The notes beneath the pieces are model-generated. The model had not been told where the DNA came from, did no database searches, and saw only the letters and a list, made by a program, of their open reading frames with translations. From contig NZ_JACIEB010000009.1 of assembly GCF_014196635.1 (NCBI RefSeq), positions 1-64,000 of the forward strand: a DNA stretch of 64,000 nucleotides, given 5' to 3'. The position numbers were made by a program, and so were the translations under genes. Of the stretch, positions 26,522 to 36,169 are shown one piece after another. How positions within the stretch are numbered: the first letter of the stretch is position 1; each line of letters opens with the position of its first letter. Origin of the DNA: Sphingobium fontiphilum. Lineage in GTDB: Bacteria; Pseudomonadota; Alphaproteobacteria; Sphingomonadales; Sphingomonadaceae.

Positions 26522-27247
26522 TCAATACATATGCTGACCGCCGTTGACCGACAAGGTGCTGCCGGTCATGAAGGACGCGTTCTCGCTGCACAGGAACGCG
26601 ACGGCCCGCGCAATCTCATAGGCATGGCCCAGCCGCCCGACCGGAATCTTGGCGACGATCTTTTCCAGAACCGGAGCCGGGACAGCGGCAACCATGTCAG
26701 TGTCGACATAGCCCGGCGCGATGGCGTTCACGGTCACGCCAAATTTTGCGCCTTCCTGCGCCAACGCCTTTGTGAAGCCGTGGATGCCCGATTTGGCGGC
26801 GGCATAGTTGACCTGGCCATATTGGCCCGCCTGGCCGTTGACTGAACCGATATTGACGATACGCCCCCAACCCCGATTGCGCATCCCGCCAAAGGTCGCC
26901 TTGGCCATGTTGAAACAACCGCCCAGATTGATCCGCATAACCTCGTTCCAGTCGTCGAAGCTCATCTTCGCCAGCACGCCGTCACGGGTGATGCCGGCAT
27001 TGTTGATGACGATGTCGACGGGGCCGAACTGGTCGGCGACGGCGGCGCACCCATCAAGGCACGCCTGATGATCGCCCACATCCCATTTTATCGCGGCGAT
27101 GCCGGTCGCTTCGGTAAATATGCGCGCCTTTTCGTCATTGCCGCCATAGTTGGCCACAACGGTACAACCGCGATCCCTGAGCGCGAGGCTGATGGCTTCA
27201 CCAATGCCGCGTGTTCCGCCCGTGACGATCGCAACTCTGCCCATCAT
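26522..27247 (-). CDS. phaB: acetoacetyl-CoA reductase-like SDR
   Basis: The 241-aa protein is a classical short-chain dehydrogenase. It shows the cofactor loop TGGTRGIG (residues 10-17), NNAG, a catalytic Ser in NIGSVNGQ, and YxxxK in VNYAAAKSG. The segments VNGQAGQYGQVNYAAAKSG and GYVDTDM are typical of PhaB enzymes that reduce acetoacetyl-CoA to (R)-3-hydroxybutyryl-CoA for polyhydroxyalkanoate synthesis. NADPH use is likely from the family. The start follows GGGAGAG. No phaA or phaC is nearby, so another short-chain substrate cannot be excluded. Confidence 0.88.
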   Translation of the reverse strand: MMGRVAIVTGGTRGIGEAISLALRDRGCTVVANYGGNDEKARIFTEATGIAAIKWDVGDHQACLDGCAAVADQFGPVDIVINNAGITRDGVLAKMSFDDWNEVMRINLGGCFNMAKATFGGMRNRGWGRIVNIGSVNGQAGQYGQVNYAAAKSGIHGFTKALAQEGAKFGVTVNAIAPGYVDTDMVAAVPAPVLEKIVAKIPVGRLGHAYEIARAVAFLCSENASFMTGSTLSVNGGQHMY

Positions 27248-27277
27248 AGCTCTCCCAGACTATGGCCACGCCCTGTT

Positions 27278-28243
27278 TCAGCGCCAGCCGGATAACTCGC
27301 GACGCACCAGCGTCGCATAGAGAGTCATAGCCTCTTCCGACGCGTTCAAACAATCGAAATGCCTGAATTTTTGCCCTCCGGCGGCAAGAAAATCCTCCTT
27401 CCCGCGCATGGCGATTTCCTCCAGCGTCTCGAGGCAATCGGCGGAGAAGCCGGGGGTCAGAATCACGACATTTCGGGCCCCCTCTCCGGGCAATGCGCGC
27501 AGCACCGAGTCGGTCGCCGGCTCCAGCCATTTGGCCGGCCCGAATCGCGACTGGAACGTCACCCGCACCTCTCGGCCCAGCGCATCCGACAGCAACCGCG
27601 CCGTCTCCAGACATTGGCTGTAATAAGGATCGCCCAGTTCGCGGGTACGCACCGGCATCCCGTGGAAGCTGGCGATCAGCAGGTCGGGCGCAAAATCCAG
27701 CGCATCCAGTTGCCGCTGCGTCGACGCCCGCAACGCCTCGATATAGGCGGGGTCATCATAATAGGCGGGCAGCAGCCGGATAGCGGGCTGCGCGCGCATG
27801 GCGGCGATGGCGGCGAACACGGCGTCATGCGCGCTGGCGTTGGTCGCGGCGCTATATTGCGGATAGAGCGGCGCGATCAGGATGCGGTCGCACCCGGCCG
27901 CGACCATGGCGTTTATGCGCGATGCAATCGATGGATTGCCATAGCGCATCGCCCAGTCGACATGGATGTCAGTATCCAGCATGGCGCGCAGCCCATCGGC
28001 GGTCTGCTTAGTGATCACCGCCAGCGGCGATCCGGCATCCTTCCAAACTTCCCGGTAAGCGGCGGCGGACTTGCGCGGCCGGGTGTTGAGGATGATGCCG
28101 CGCAAGATCGGCTGCCACAACAGCGGCGGAATTTCCACCACCCGCCGGTCCGACAGAAATTCCTTGAGGTAGCGCCTGACCGCACCGGTTTCCGGCGCAT
28201 CGGGCGTTCCCAGATTGACGATCAAAACCCCGATCTTGCCCAT
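27278..28243 (-). CDS. hemH: ferrochelatase
   Basis: The start at 28243 (MGKIGVLIVNLGTPDAP) is chosen because family homology begins there and GAGGA precedes it; it gives 321 aa, the usual length. Ferrochelatase inserts Fe(II) into protoporphyrin IX in the last step of haem synthesis. The active-site His lies in SFHGMPVRT and the conserved Glu in GFSADCLETLEE. It starts 7 nt after the stop of the molybdopterin oxidoreductase gene, so the two are translationally linked even though their functions differ. Confidence 0.95.
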   Translation of the reverse strand: MGKIGVLIVNLGTPDAPETGAVRRYLKEFLSDRRVVEIPPLLWQPILRGIILNTRPRKSAAAYREVWKDAGSPLAVITKQTADGLRAMLDTDIHVDWAMRYGNPSIASRINAMVAAGCDRILIAPLYPQYSAATNASAHDAVFAAIAAMRAQPAIRLLPAYYDDPAYIEALRASTQRQLDALDFAPDLLIASFHGMPVRTRELGDPYYSQCLETARLLSDALGREVRVTFQSRFGPAKWLEPATDSVLRALPGEGARNVVILTPGFSADCLETLEEIAMRGKEDFLAAGGQKFRHFDCLNASEEAMTLYATLVRRELSGWR

Positions 28244-28250
28244 GTCATCC

Positions 28251-30512
28251 TCAATCGCGCGCCAACAGCGGCAGGTTGCGAAACCGCTGGCCGGTAACGG
28301 TGAACAGGGCATTGGCGATGGCGGGCGCAACCGCCGCCACGGCAATGCCCCCCGTCCCCCCGGCGGGCACGGCGCTGGCCAGCAGCTCGACCGTCACTTC
28401 GCCAATGTCGGCCAATCGGGGCAGCCCCATGCGCCCCAATATCGCGCGCGTCGGCAGGCCCTTGGCATAGGGCGCAGTCGCGCCCATGGCGATGGCCAGC
28501 CCCTGGATCAGCCCGCCTTCAATCTGTTGCCGGGCAATGTCGGGATTGACCTGATCGCCGCAATCGACAGCCGCCACAATACGGCTGACGGCCAGGCGAT
28601 TGCCCTCGATCCCGGCCTCCACCAGCACGGCCGCGTGCGACCCGTCCATGCTGTGCGCCGCCAGCCCCTGTCCGCTGCCCGATATGCCGCCCTGCCACCC
28701 GCCCAGCGCGGCGGCCGTGGTCAGGCAATGGGCAAGGCGCGGACGCCCGCCCAGCATCTGGATACGAAAGGACATCGGCTCCATCCCCGCCAGATGGGCG
28801 AGTTCGTCCATGAAGCATTCGGTGAAGAAAGCGCCGTAAATGTCCGCATTGCCGCGCGACAGGCCAATGGGCAAGCCAACATCGACAGGATAATGGTCCA
28901 CGGCGAAATTGGGAATGGCGTAGGGCGGGACCATGCCCGACAGGGCAAGGCGGCTGGCTTTGTCCGCCGTGTCGGCGGCGGCTTCATGTGGCAAAGCGCC
29001 ATCGGCCATGCGCGCCCAGCTTTGCGTCACCGCACAGGGCGCTGACACCTTCGCCAGCCAGCCTTCGATCATGCCGCCACGGCCAAGTTTCGCGGCCATG
29101 CGCGCATGAGCGGGCGCCGCGGGGCGATCCTGGATCACGTCTTCCAGCCGCGACCATGTCAGTTGCACGGGGCGGCCCATCTCCTGCGCCAGAATTGCGG
29201 CCTGCACCGCCACTTCATGGTCGAACCGCCGACCGTCCCCACCGCCGCCATGCAGCGGATAGAGGGTGACGGCCGCGTCCGACAGGCCCAGCGCGTCGGC
29301 CACCGCCGACCGGCACAGGCCCGGCGCCTGGGTTGCGGTCCATATCTCCGCCTTGTCATCTGTGACGCGCGCGGTCGCGCTCATCGGTTCCATCGGCAGA
29401 TGGAGCGCCGCCTCCACCCCATATTCGCTGGCAAGGATCGTTGCCCCTTCGAACACCGGCAGCAAATCCCCCTGCCGGAACAGCCTGCGCCCCGCGTCGC
29501 TGGCGAAACCGGCCTCCAGCGCCTCTTCAATCCCGCCGCTGTCGACCGGGCGGCCGCGCAGGGTGAAGACCGGATCGCACAGGTCCAGCGCCTTGTTGGC
29601 CGCCCACCAGTTGGTCGCCACCGCCGCGATCCAGCGTTCGCGGCGCAAGAACCGCAACAGGCCGGTCACGCCCTTGGCCGCGCTTTCATTGGCGCTGGCC
29701 AATATGGCGTCGCCAATCGGCCCCTGGCGGATGGAGGCATAGACCATGTCAGGCAGGCGGATGTCGGCGGCAAAATTATGGCTGCCGTCGATTTTGGACG
29801 GCGTGTCGAGGCGGGGAAGATCCTGCCCGGCGAGGCGCCCGTCGTTGCCCTGCCGCAACGGCAATATCGGAGGCAGGTCGAACCGCACAGCTTCCGCGAC
29901 GACCTCCCCGATCCGCAGCCGCCGCTGCGCGCCATCGGTGACGACCCCATCAACGACGTCGCAGCTTTCCCAGGGCACATTCCAGCGCGCCGCCGCCGCC
30001 TGGCATAACAGCACGCGCGCGGCCGCGCCGGCATCGCGATAACTGTCATGGAACATCGGCACCGAACTGTCGACATCGGTCAGCATCAATGCGTTGCGAA
30101 TGGCATATTGGTCGATCGCCCATTCGCCCGCGCCGCCCGCCAGCATCGAGAGATCATTGGACAACCATTGGCGCGCCAGCAGGCTGTTGGCGTAGAGCGG
30201 GCTGACCGGGGCGGACTGAACAGCGACGGTTCGCCAGTCCGCGCCCAGTTCATCCGCCAAAATCTGCGGCAATTGCGTCGTCACCCCCTGCCCCAATTCT
30301 GCCTGGGGCACAATGACGATAATCTGGCCCGAACGGTCTATCTTGAGGAAGGCGTTGATGACCTCTTCGCCCGGCCCGGCATTGAGCGTTGGGGCATAGT
30401 CGCGCGGCCACACGCCCCATGCGATCAGCAGCCCGGCGGCCGCGCCTCCGCCGACCAGCAATGCGCGGCGGTTCAGTCCATGTTCGCCCTGTCGCCGATT
30501 CCGCTTCGCCAT
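28251..30512 (-). CDS. xanthine dehydrogenase-family molybdopterin subunit, exported
   Basis: I place the start at 30512 (MAKRNRRQGEHGLNRRALLV), giving 753 aa with a twin-arginine-like signal. The protein follows the IorB type of large molybdopterin subunits: VPQAELGQGVTTQLPQILAD, then PMEPMSATA and a C-terminal MPT-binding domain. It should bind a molybdopterin cytosine dinucleotide and oxidise an aldehyde or N-heterocycle in the periplasm. At the position of the usual catalytic Glu (GxGE before PAIANA) it reads GTGG, with Gly at residue 722. The small [2Fe-2S] partner is not beside it. Activity is therefore uncertain. Confidence 0.82.
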   Translation of the reverse strand: MAKRNRRQGEHGLNRRALLVGGGAAAGLLIAWGVWPRDYAPTLNAGPGEEVINAFLKIDRSGQIIVIVPQAELGQGVTTQLPQILADELGADWRTVAVQSAPVSPLYANSLLARQWLSNDLSMLAGGAGEWAIDQYAIRNALMLTDVDSSVPMFHDSYRDAGAAARVLLCQAAAARWNVPWESCDVVDGVVTDGAQRRLRIGEVVAEAVRFDLPPILPLRQGNDGRLAGQDLPRLDTPSKIDGSHNFAADIRLPDMVYASIRQGPIGDAILASANESAAKGVTGLLRFLRRERWIAAVATNWWAANKALDLCDPVFTLRGRPVDSGGIEEALEAGFASDAGRRLFRQGDLLPVFEGATILASEYGVEAALHLPMEPMSATARVTDDKAEIWTATQAPGLCRSAVADALGLSDAAVTLYPLHGGGGDGRRFDHEVAVQAAILAQEMGRPVQLTWSRLEDVIQDRPAAPAHARMAAKLGRGGMIEGWLAKVSAPCAVTQSWARMADGALPHEAAADTADKASRLALSGMVPPYAIPNFAVDHYPVDVGLPIGLSRGNADIYGAFFTECFMDELAHLAGMEPMSFRIQMLGGRPRLAHCLTTAAALGGWQGGISGSGQGLAAHSMDGSHAAVLVEAGIEGNRLAVSRIVAAVDCGDQVNPDIARQQIEGGLIQGLAIAMGATAPYAKGLPTRAILGRMGLPRLADIGEVTVELLASAVPAGGTGGIAVAAVAPAIANALFTVTGQRFRNLPLLARD

Positions 30513-30572
30513 GGCCTTCGCAGTAAAGCGGCTTGCCCGGGCTGGAAAGCCCGGACAAAGGGTCATATGCGA

Positions 30573-31007
30573 TTAATGCTTGGCCACTGGCTTTAGTCCC
30601 AGCCGCCTGATCTCGATCATCGGGCACCGGTCCATCACCACCTTCAGACCGGCGTCCTCGGCGCGGGCGGCGGCTTCGGGATTGACCACGGCGAGTTGCA
30701 TCCACACCGAATGCGCGCCAAGCGCGATCGCCTCGTCAACGACGCTGCCGGCCGCCTCGCTGTTGCGGAAAATATCGACCATGTCGATCGGCTGGTCGAT
30801 ATCGGCCAGACTGGCCCAGACATATTCGCCATGCACTTCCTGCCCCGACAATTGGGGATTGACCGGGAATACGCGATAGCCGTGGCGCTGCAGATCGCGC
30901 ATGACCGAATAGCTGGGACGTTCCGGCTTGTCGGAAATGCCGACCAGCGCGATGCTGCGCGTTTCGTTCAAAAGCGCGGCTATATCGTCCGCCTGCGTCA
31001 AAGACAT
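30573..31007 (-). CDS. CoA-binding domain protein (YccU-like)
   Basis: From the ATG at 31007, which follows GGAG by 8 nt, the product is 144 aa, the usual length for the family. It is a Rossmann-type CoA-binding domain: SIALVGISDKPERPSYSVM near residues 18-36, VFPVNPQ, VDIFRNSE and a final VMDRCPMIE with the conserved Cys. These proteins resemble the nucleotide-binding part of succinyl-CoA ligase but stand alone; their reaction is not known. It lies upstream of the molybdopterin oxidoreductase gene on the same strand. Confidence 0.88.
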   Translation of the reverse strand: MSLTQADDIAALLNETRSIALVGISDKPERPSYSVMRDLQRHGYRVFPVNPQLSGQEVHGEYVWASLADIDQPIDMVDIFRNSEAAGSVVDEAIALGAHSVWMQLAVVNPEAAARAEDAGLKVVMDRCPMIEIRRLGLKPVAKH

Positions 31008-31136
31008 GACATCCACTCCATTTTTTCTGTCCGTCAGACATGACGATCTTTGTTGGGATTGCAAGTGGACTTCCGTCGAGAATCTCTTTTTTGCTAAAGG
31101 GTTGACCCGGGAGGACAGGCCTCCTCCCCGCCAATT

Positions 31137-32444
31137 TCACCAGCTATAGGCTTTCGGCAAGCCCCCTTCGGCGGGGGTCGCATAACGATCGCGAAGTTTG
31201 GTCTGGCGATTGTCGATGGGCTGTTCGACCCCGTCGATCCACACCGAAACGGGCGCCGATTCCATTTCCAGCGGGTCGCCATCCCACAGCACCACATCGG
31301 CGGCGCGGCCGGGCCGAAGCGATCCGATGCGATCGCCAAGCCCCATCGCTTCGGCCGGGGCGGAGGTGATGGTACGCAGCGCCTGCCCCCAACTGAGCCC
31401 CGCCGCGCCGGGAATTTTATTGAGCGCCACCATATTGCCGGCCTGCTGCGTCGCGAGGCGCAATTGCAGCCCTTCATCCCGTTCCATAAGGCCCATGGAG
31501 ACGGACACGCCAGCCTTCACCATGCGCCCGACATTGCTTTGCGTCGCCGCAAGCTTTTCAAAGGCGGACGGCAGGTCGTCGAGGCCACCGGCAATGACCG
31601 GCACTTTCGCCGCCGCGATCTGGCTCGCGACCATCCATCCTTCGGCGGCTCCCGCCAAAATCAGGCGCAGCGCAGGAAACTCCTGCCTGAGCGCCAGCAC
31701 CGCCAATATGTCCCGCGCGCTTTCAACGTGCACCAGCAGCGGCATCGCGCCGTTCACCACCGGAGCCAGCGCCTCGGCATCGACACGGGTCAGCAAGGCA
31801 TCGGTCGACCGTCCGTCATAGCTGGCGGGCACTTTGGCATAGGCCTGCGCCTCGCGGAGCATCGTGCGGAACCGGAGGTAGAGGGCGGGGCGGCTGCCGC
31901 CCGCCTGCTTCGCGCCTTCCTCGCCCATTTCGACATATTGGAAGGCGCGCGCTTTGGTGATCGGGCTCATGTCCGCGCCCAGATCGATGACCGCGCCTTG
32001 ACCGGCGAAAATGCCGCCCGACGCCTGCGGCACGACGACGGCGCGGGTGACGCCGGCCGTGCGGCTGATGGCGACGGGATTGGCGAGCGGGTTGATCGCC
32101 GGGGCGACATCGATGGCGGCGGAAAAGGGCAGCCCCTGCGCACCGCTGTCGTTCGTCTCCGAAACGCCCGGCACTTCCACCAGGCCGACGCGCGAATAGC
32201 CTGACACGAGGCCCGGGGTTACCCATTTGCCGCGGGCGTCGATCATCTTCGCGCCAGCGGGCACGGCGACATTGGGGCCGGCCGCCACCACCTTGCCATT
32301 GGCGATGACGACGGTGCCGTTGGGCACCAACTCCGACCCGTCGCCGATGGCGAGCGTGCCGCCGGTAATGGCGATGGTCTGGGCCAGTGCCGGAGCGGCG
32401 AAGGCGAACGTCGCGGCGGCCATCAGAAGAAGACCCTTGTTCAT
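31137..32444 (-). CDS. exported amidohydrolase-family protein lacking the HxH motif
   Basis: The start at 32444 overlaps the upstream stop as ATGA, and gives 435 aa with a signal peptide (MNKGLLLMAAATFAFAAPALA). The fold is that of the metal-dependent amidohydrolases: GKVVAAGP, IDARGKWVTPGLV, and the C-terminal LRPGRAADVVLWDGDP. Where the upstream paralogue has the metal-binding HSH after GVIDI, this protein has SGYSR, so at least the first metal pair is missing. It may be an inactive subunit of a heteromer with its neighbour, which would explain their tight coupling. Confidence 0.85.
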   Translation of the reverse strand: MNKGLLLMAAATFAFAAPALAQTIAITGGTLAIGDGSELVPNGTVVIANGKVVAAGPNVAVPAGAKMIDARGKWVTPGLVSGYSRVGLVEVPGVSETNDSGAQGLPFSAAIDVAPAINPLANPVAISRTAGVTRAVVVPQASGGIFAGQGAVIDLGADMSPITKARAFQYVEMGEEGAKQAGGSRPALYLRFRTMLREAQAYAKVPASYDGRSTDALLTRVDAEALAPVVNGAMPLLVHVESARDILAVLALRQEFPALRLILAGAAEGWMVASQIAAAKVPVIAGGLDDLPSAFEKLAATQSNVGRMVKAGVSVSMGLMERDEGLQLRLATQQAGNMVALNKIPGAAGLSWGQALRTITSAPAEAMGLGDRIGSLRPGRAADVVLWDGDPLEMESAPVSVWIDGVEQPIDNRQTKLRDRYATPAEGGLPKAYSW

Positions 32445-33838
32445 TTCACGTCTCCCGCGCCGATCTGCCCCAGTTCGAAATCGCTGACCGACCGCCGTTT
32501 CGGGTCCATCGCGTCGTAGAGCAGCGCGCCGTCCACCCACACTTTTTCAGGCCGCGTATAGGTGCTGAACGGGTCACCGTTCCACAACACCACATCGCCC
32601 ATCTTGCCCGGCTTCAGGCTGCCGGTCTTGTCGGCGATGCCCATGGCCTTTGCCGGATTGATGGCGAGCCAGGTCCAGGCGATTTCGTCGGGCACGTCGA
32701 TGCCCATGCGACGTCCGGCGCCCAGCGCCTTGGCCGCTTCCTGATTGAGGCGCTGGATGCCGTTCTCGTCATCGCTGTGGACGATGGCGCAGGCGCCGGC
32801 ATTGTGGACCAGCGGGATATTCTCCTTGATCCCGTCATAGGCTTCCATTTTGAAGCCATACCAGTCGCCCCACATGGCCGAACAAATGCCATTGTCGCGC
32901 AGCAGGTCGGCGATCTTGTAGCTTTCGACAGCGTGGTGGAAAGCGGTCACCTTGTAGCCGAACTCCTTGGCCATATCGATGACATTGGCCATTTCGTCGG
33001 CGCGATAGCAATGGTTCTGGACCAGGATCTTGCCCTCCAGCACATCGGCCAGCGTTTCCATGCCCAGGTCGCGGGTCTGGTCCTTTCCGGCCGCGCGTTT
33101 CTTCTGATATTCGCGCGCCTTGATCCAGGTCTGGCGGTCGACGGCCATATTGCCCATGCGGGTGCTCGGCTCGCGCCCCTTGGAGCCATAGACGCGCTTG
33201 GGGTTCTCGCCGCAGGCCATTTTCAGGCTGTAGGGCGCACCGCGGAATTTCATGCCCTGCATGGTGCGGGCGGGCACATTCTTCAGCGTCACGCCGCGCC
33301 CGCCGAACAGATTGGCGGAACCGGGCAGGATTTGCAGCGTCGTCACCCCGCCATTGGCCATGGCGCGGCCAAAGCCGGGGTCTTGCGGCCAGACGCTATG
33401 TTCGGCCCACACATGGGCCGTGACCGGCGACGTCGCCTCGTTCCCGTCGGAAAGCGCGGCGACCGAAGGCGAGGGATAATCGCCCAGATGGCTGTGAATG
33501 TCGATCACGCCGGGCGTCACCCATTTGCCCTTGGCGTCGATCACCGCGACATCGGCGGGAATGGGCGTGTCCGGCCCGCCGATCGCCGTCACCTTGCCCC
33601 CCGACAGGAACACCACGCCATTGTCGATCCGCCCGCCTTCGCCGTCATAGATGGTCGCGCCGCGAATCACGGTCGGCACCCCCGGATAGGGTTTGTAGGT
33701 CGAGGGGAAGGGATTTTCCGGCTCGGCCGATGATCCGGCGCCGGGCGCGGGTGCTTCCTGCCTGTCCTTTTTGGCGGCGATGGCCGTGCCGGCACAGGCC
33801 AGCGACGCCAGCGCCATGGCTATCGAAGCGATCCTCAT
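32441..33838 (-). CDS. exported metal-dependent amidohydrolase
   Basis: The 465-aa protein has a signal peptide (MRIASIAMALASLACAGTAIA). Its TIM-barrel amidohydrolase motifs include DIHSHLGD (HxH metal site, near residue 114), further His in AFHHAVES and Asp in IVHSDDENG, and the closing LKPGKMGDVVLWNGDP. It probably hydrolyses a C-N bond of a peptide- or amide-like compound outside the cytoplasm. It overlaps the POT transporter gene before it and the degenerate paralogue after it by ATGA junctions, so the three form one operon for peptide or amide use. Confidence 0.88.
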   Translation of the reverse strand: MRIASIAMALASLACAGTAIAAKKDRQEAPAPGAGSSAEPENPFPSTYKPYPGVPTVIRGATIYDGEGGRIDNGVVFLSGGKVTAIGGPDTPIPADVAVIDAKGKWVTPGVIDIHSHLGDYPSPSVAALSDGNEATSPVTAHVWAEHSVWPQDPGFGRAMANGGVTTLQILPGSANLFGGRGVTLKNVPARTMQGMKFRGAPYSLKMACGENPKRVYGSKGREPSTRMGNMAVDRQTWIKAREYQKKRAAGKDQTRDLGMETLADVLEGKILVQNHCYRADEMANVIDMAKEFGYKVTAFHHAVESYKIADLLRDNGICSAMWGDWYGFKMEAYDGIKENIPLVHNAGACAIVHSDDENGIQRLNQEAAKALGAGRRMGIDVPDEIAWTWLAINPAKAMGIADKTGSLKPGKMGDVVLWNGDPFSTYTRPEKVWVDGALLYDAMDPKRRSVSDFELGQIGAGDVK

Positions 33839-35382
33839 TTTTGGCCCTCTCCATCATTCGGGCGCGCAATCGCCGCGCCCAGCGTATCGAGATGCATCAG
33901 TTTCGTGATCCAGGGCGCGACCAGCAGCACCGCGCCGCCCACCACCATCGCAAACCAGCCGATGCGGCTGTAAATATCCAGCACCTGCGCCACCCCGGCC
34001 CCTTCGCCGCCGCCGGTCGCGCGAGCGATCAGCCCTGCAATGAAATTGCCCGCCGCCATGGCCAGGAACCATGTGCCCATCAACAGCCCGACCATGGATG
34101 GAACCGACAGCCGCGTCATCGCCGACAGGCCGACCGGCGAAAAGCACAGCTCCGCCATGGTGTGGAACAGATAGATGAGGAACACGAAGATCACCGGCGT
34201 CAGGTTTTCGCCCGCCGCCGCCGCGCCCGCCACCAGCACCAGGAAACCGGCGCCGCACAGGATGAGGCCGAAGCCGAACTTGGCGGGCGAGGAAGGCTCC
34301 AGCCGCCTTTTGTCGAGCCATGTCCACAATATGGCGAACAGCGGCGCCAGCAGGATGATGAACACCGAATTGACCGACTGGAACACCGACGCGGGAATGG
34401 TCAGCCCCAGGACCGAACGGTCGACATTGCGGTCGGTGAAGACGTTCAGCGATGATCCGGCCTGTTCGAACAGGCCCCAGAACAGCGGGTTGAGCGCGAT
34501 CAGGAACAGGGCCGCCATGATGCGGTCGCGGTCCACCGGCGGCAGGATGAATACCGCCCGCCATAGAATATAGGCGACGGTCAGCACGCCGAAGATGAGC
34601 AGCGCATAGCCAAGCGCCTCGGCATGGGCGATCATCATCCACACCGCCGCCACGCCAAGGATACCGCCCAGATAGATCATCCATTCCCGGCTAATCCCGG
34701 CGACGACCGGCTGACGCAATTGCTGCGGCCGGGGCGGTTCGCCCTTGCCCATCAACCAGGGTTTCAGCCAAACGAAGACGACAAGGCCCAGCAACATGCC
34801 GACGCCCGCCGCGCCAAAGCCCCAGGACCAGCCCACCGTTTCGCCCAGCACGCCGCAGACGACCGGCCCGATCGCCCCGCCCGCGTTTATGCCCATGTAG
34901 AAGATGGAAAAGGCCGGATCGCGACGCGCGTCGTCACGCGGATAAAGCTCGCCCACCAGCACCGAGATATTGGCCTTGAGGAACCCGGTGCCGACGATGA
35001 TGCTGGCCAGCGCGATATAGAAGCCGTTGAGGAAGAGGGGATCGGCGCCCCCCGGTCCTTCGGTCAGCGCGATCAGGAAATGGCCGGAGGCGATGAACAC
35101 GCCACCCGCCAGCACCGCCTTGCGCGGCCCCAGGAAACGGTCGGCCAGATAGCCGCCGATCACCGGCGTGATATAGACCAGCGACGTGTAAGCGCCGTAG
35201 AGGAGATAGGCGCGATCCTCGACCAGCAGGAAATGCTTGGTCAGGTAGAAAATCAGGATGGCGCGCATCCCGTAATAGGAAAAACGCTCCCACATTTCCG
35301 CGAAGAACAGCAGAAACAAACCCCTTGGATGGCCGAGCCAAGTCTGTTCCCGCATCGCCGCCGCTTGCCCGGATGTCGCCAT
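33835..35382 (-). CDS. POT/PTR-family proton-coupled peptide transporter
   Basis: The 515-aa protein shows the POT signature FFAEMWERFSYYGMRAILIFY in the first membrane helix, including the ExxERFxYY residues that carry protons and bind peptide. About 14 hydrophobic segments follow. A second family motif (FSIFYMGINAGGAIGP) lies near residue 150. Such carriers take up di- and tripeptides with protons. The stop overlaps the start of the exported amidohydrolase, so transport and hydrolysis of peptide-like substrates are linked. The start at 35382 is the first ATG with the family N-terminus in frame. Confidence 0.92.
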   Translation of the reverse strand: MATSGQAAAMREQTWLGHPRGLFLLFFAEMWERFSYYGMRAILIFYLTKHFLLVEDRAYLLYGAYTSLVYITPVIGGYLADRFLGPRKAVLAGGVFIASGHFLIALTEGPGGADPLFLNGFYIALASIIVGTGFLKANISVLVGELYPRDDARRDPAFSIFYMGINAGGAIGPVVCGVLGETVGWSWGFGAAGVGMLLGLVVFVWLKPWLMGKGEPPRPQQLRQPVVAGISREWMIYLGGILGVAAVWMMIAHAEALGYALLIFGVLTVAYILWRAVFILPPVDRDRIMAALFLIALNPLFWGLFEQAGSSLNVFTDRNVDRSVLGLTIPASVFQSVNSVFIILLAPLFAILWTWLDKRRLEPSSPAKFGFGLILCGAGFLVLVAGAAAAGENLTPVIFVFLIYLFHTMAELCFSPVGLSAMTRLSVPSMVGLLMGTWFLAMAAGNFIAGLIARATGGGEGAGVAQVLDIYSRIGWFAMVVGGAVLLVAPWITKLMHLDTLGAAIARPNDGEGQK

Positions 35383-35519
35383 CTTGCCCCTGTGATGCCT
35401 CTGGTGCGCGCCAGCCGGGATCGGCGGCGGCAGACGGGTGAGACTAATAATATTTCACGCCCTGTCAAAAAGCGTGGATGCCCTTGCGTCGCCGCGGCGG
35501 TGGCGACATGGAGGACGCC

Positions 35520-36098
35520 ATGTTCAACGACACATCCTCGCCGCTGGCGCTCCTCCGATCGCGCCGTTCGGGCAAGCCCCGCGACCTCGCCGCCCCCGGC
35601 CCCGACGATGCGCAGTTGCGCGCCATGCTGGAAATCGCCACGCGCACGCCCGACCATGGCAAGCTCGCCCCCTGGCGCTTCGTGATTGTCGGCGCCGACC
35701 AGCGCGACGCGCTGGCCGAACTGCTGGAGCGCGCCTATCGCGCGGAAAAGCCGGATGCCGGGCGGCTGGAAATAGAGGCTATGCACCAGTTCGCGCATCA
35801 GGCCCCATCGCTGGTGGTCGCCCTGTCAGCGCCGGTGGAACCCAGCAAGATACCGTTGTGGGAGCAGCAATTGTCGGCGGGCGCGGCGGTCATGAACCTG
35901 CTTCATGCCGCCCACGCCATGGGCTTTGCCGGGGGCTGGCTGACCGGCTGGCCCAGCTTTTCGGATATGGTTCGCGACGCCTTTGGCAAGCCTTCGGAAC
36001 GCATTGCGGGCTTTGTCTTCATCGGCACGCCGTCGCGCCCGCTGGAGGAACGGCCACGACCCGAATATGACGATGTCGTCAGCAACTGGGTAATTTAA
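35520..36098 (+). CDS. nitroreductase-family protein (YdjA-like)
   Basis: The start at 35520 follows GGAGG and gives 192 aa; the frame is open upstream but without a better site. It has the short YdjA-type nitroreductase pattern: RRSGKPRDL near the start (FMN phosphate contact), TRTPDHGKLAPWRFV, and GWLTGWPSFSDM. These flavoproteins reduce nitro groups or similar acceptors with NAD(P)H; the natural substrate is unclear. It is divergent from the POT operon and 71 nt ahead of a GntR regulator on the same strand. Confidence 0.88.
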   Translation: MFNDTSSPLALLRSRRSGKPRDLAAPGPDDAQLRAMLEIATRTPDHGKLAPWRFVIVGADQRDALAELLERAYRAEKPDAGRLEIEAMHQFAHQAPSLVVALSAPVEPSKIPLWEQQLSAGAAVMNLLHAAHAMGFAGGWLTGWPSFSDMVRDAFGKPSERIAGFVFIGTPSRPLEERPRPEYDDVVSNWVI

Positions 36099-36169
36099 TA
36101 ACCAGTTGATCGCCCTTCTCGACAGTAAAAATCTTGACCTGCCCCGCTGTATTATGGCAGCATATCAGC

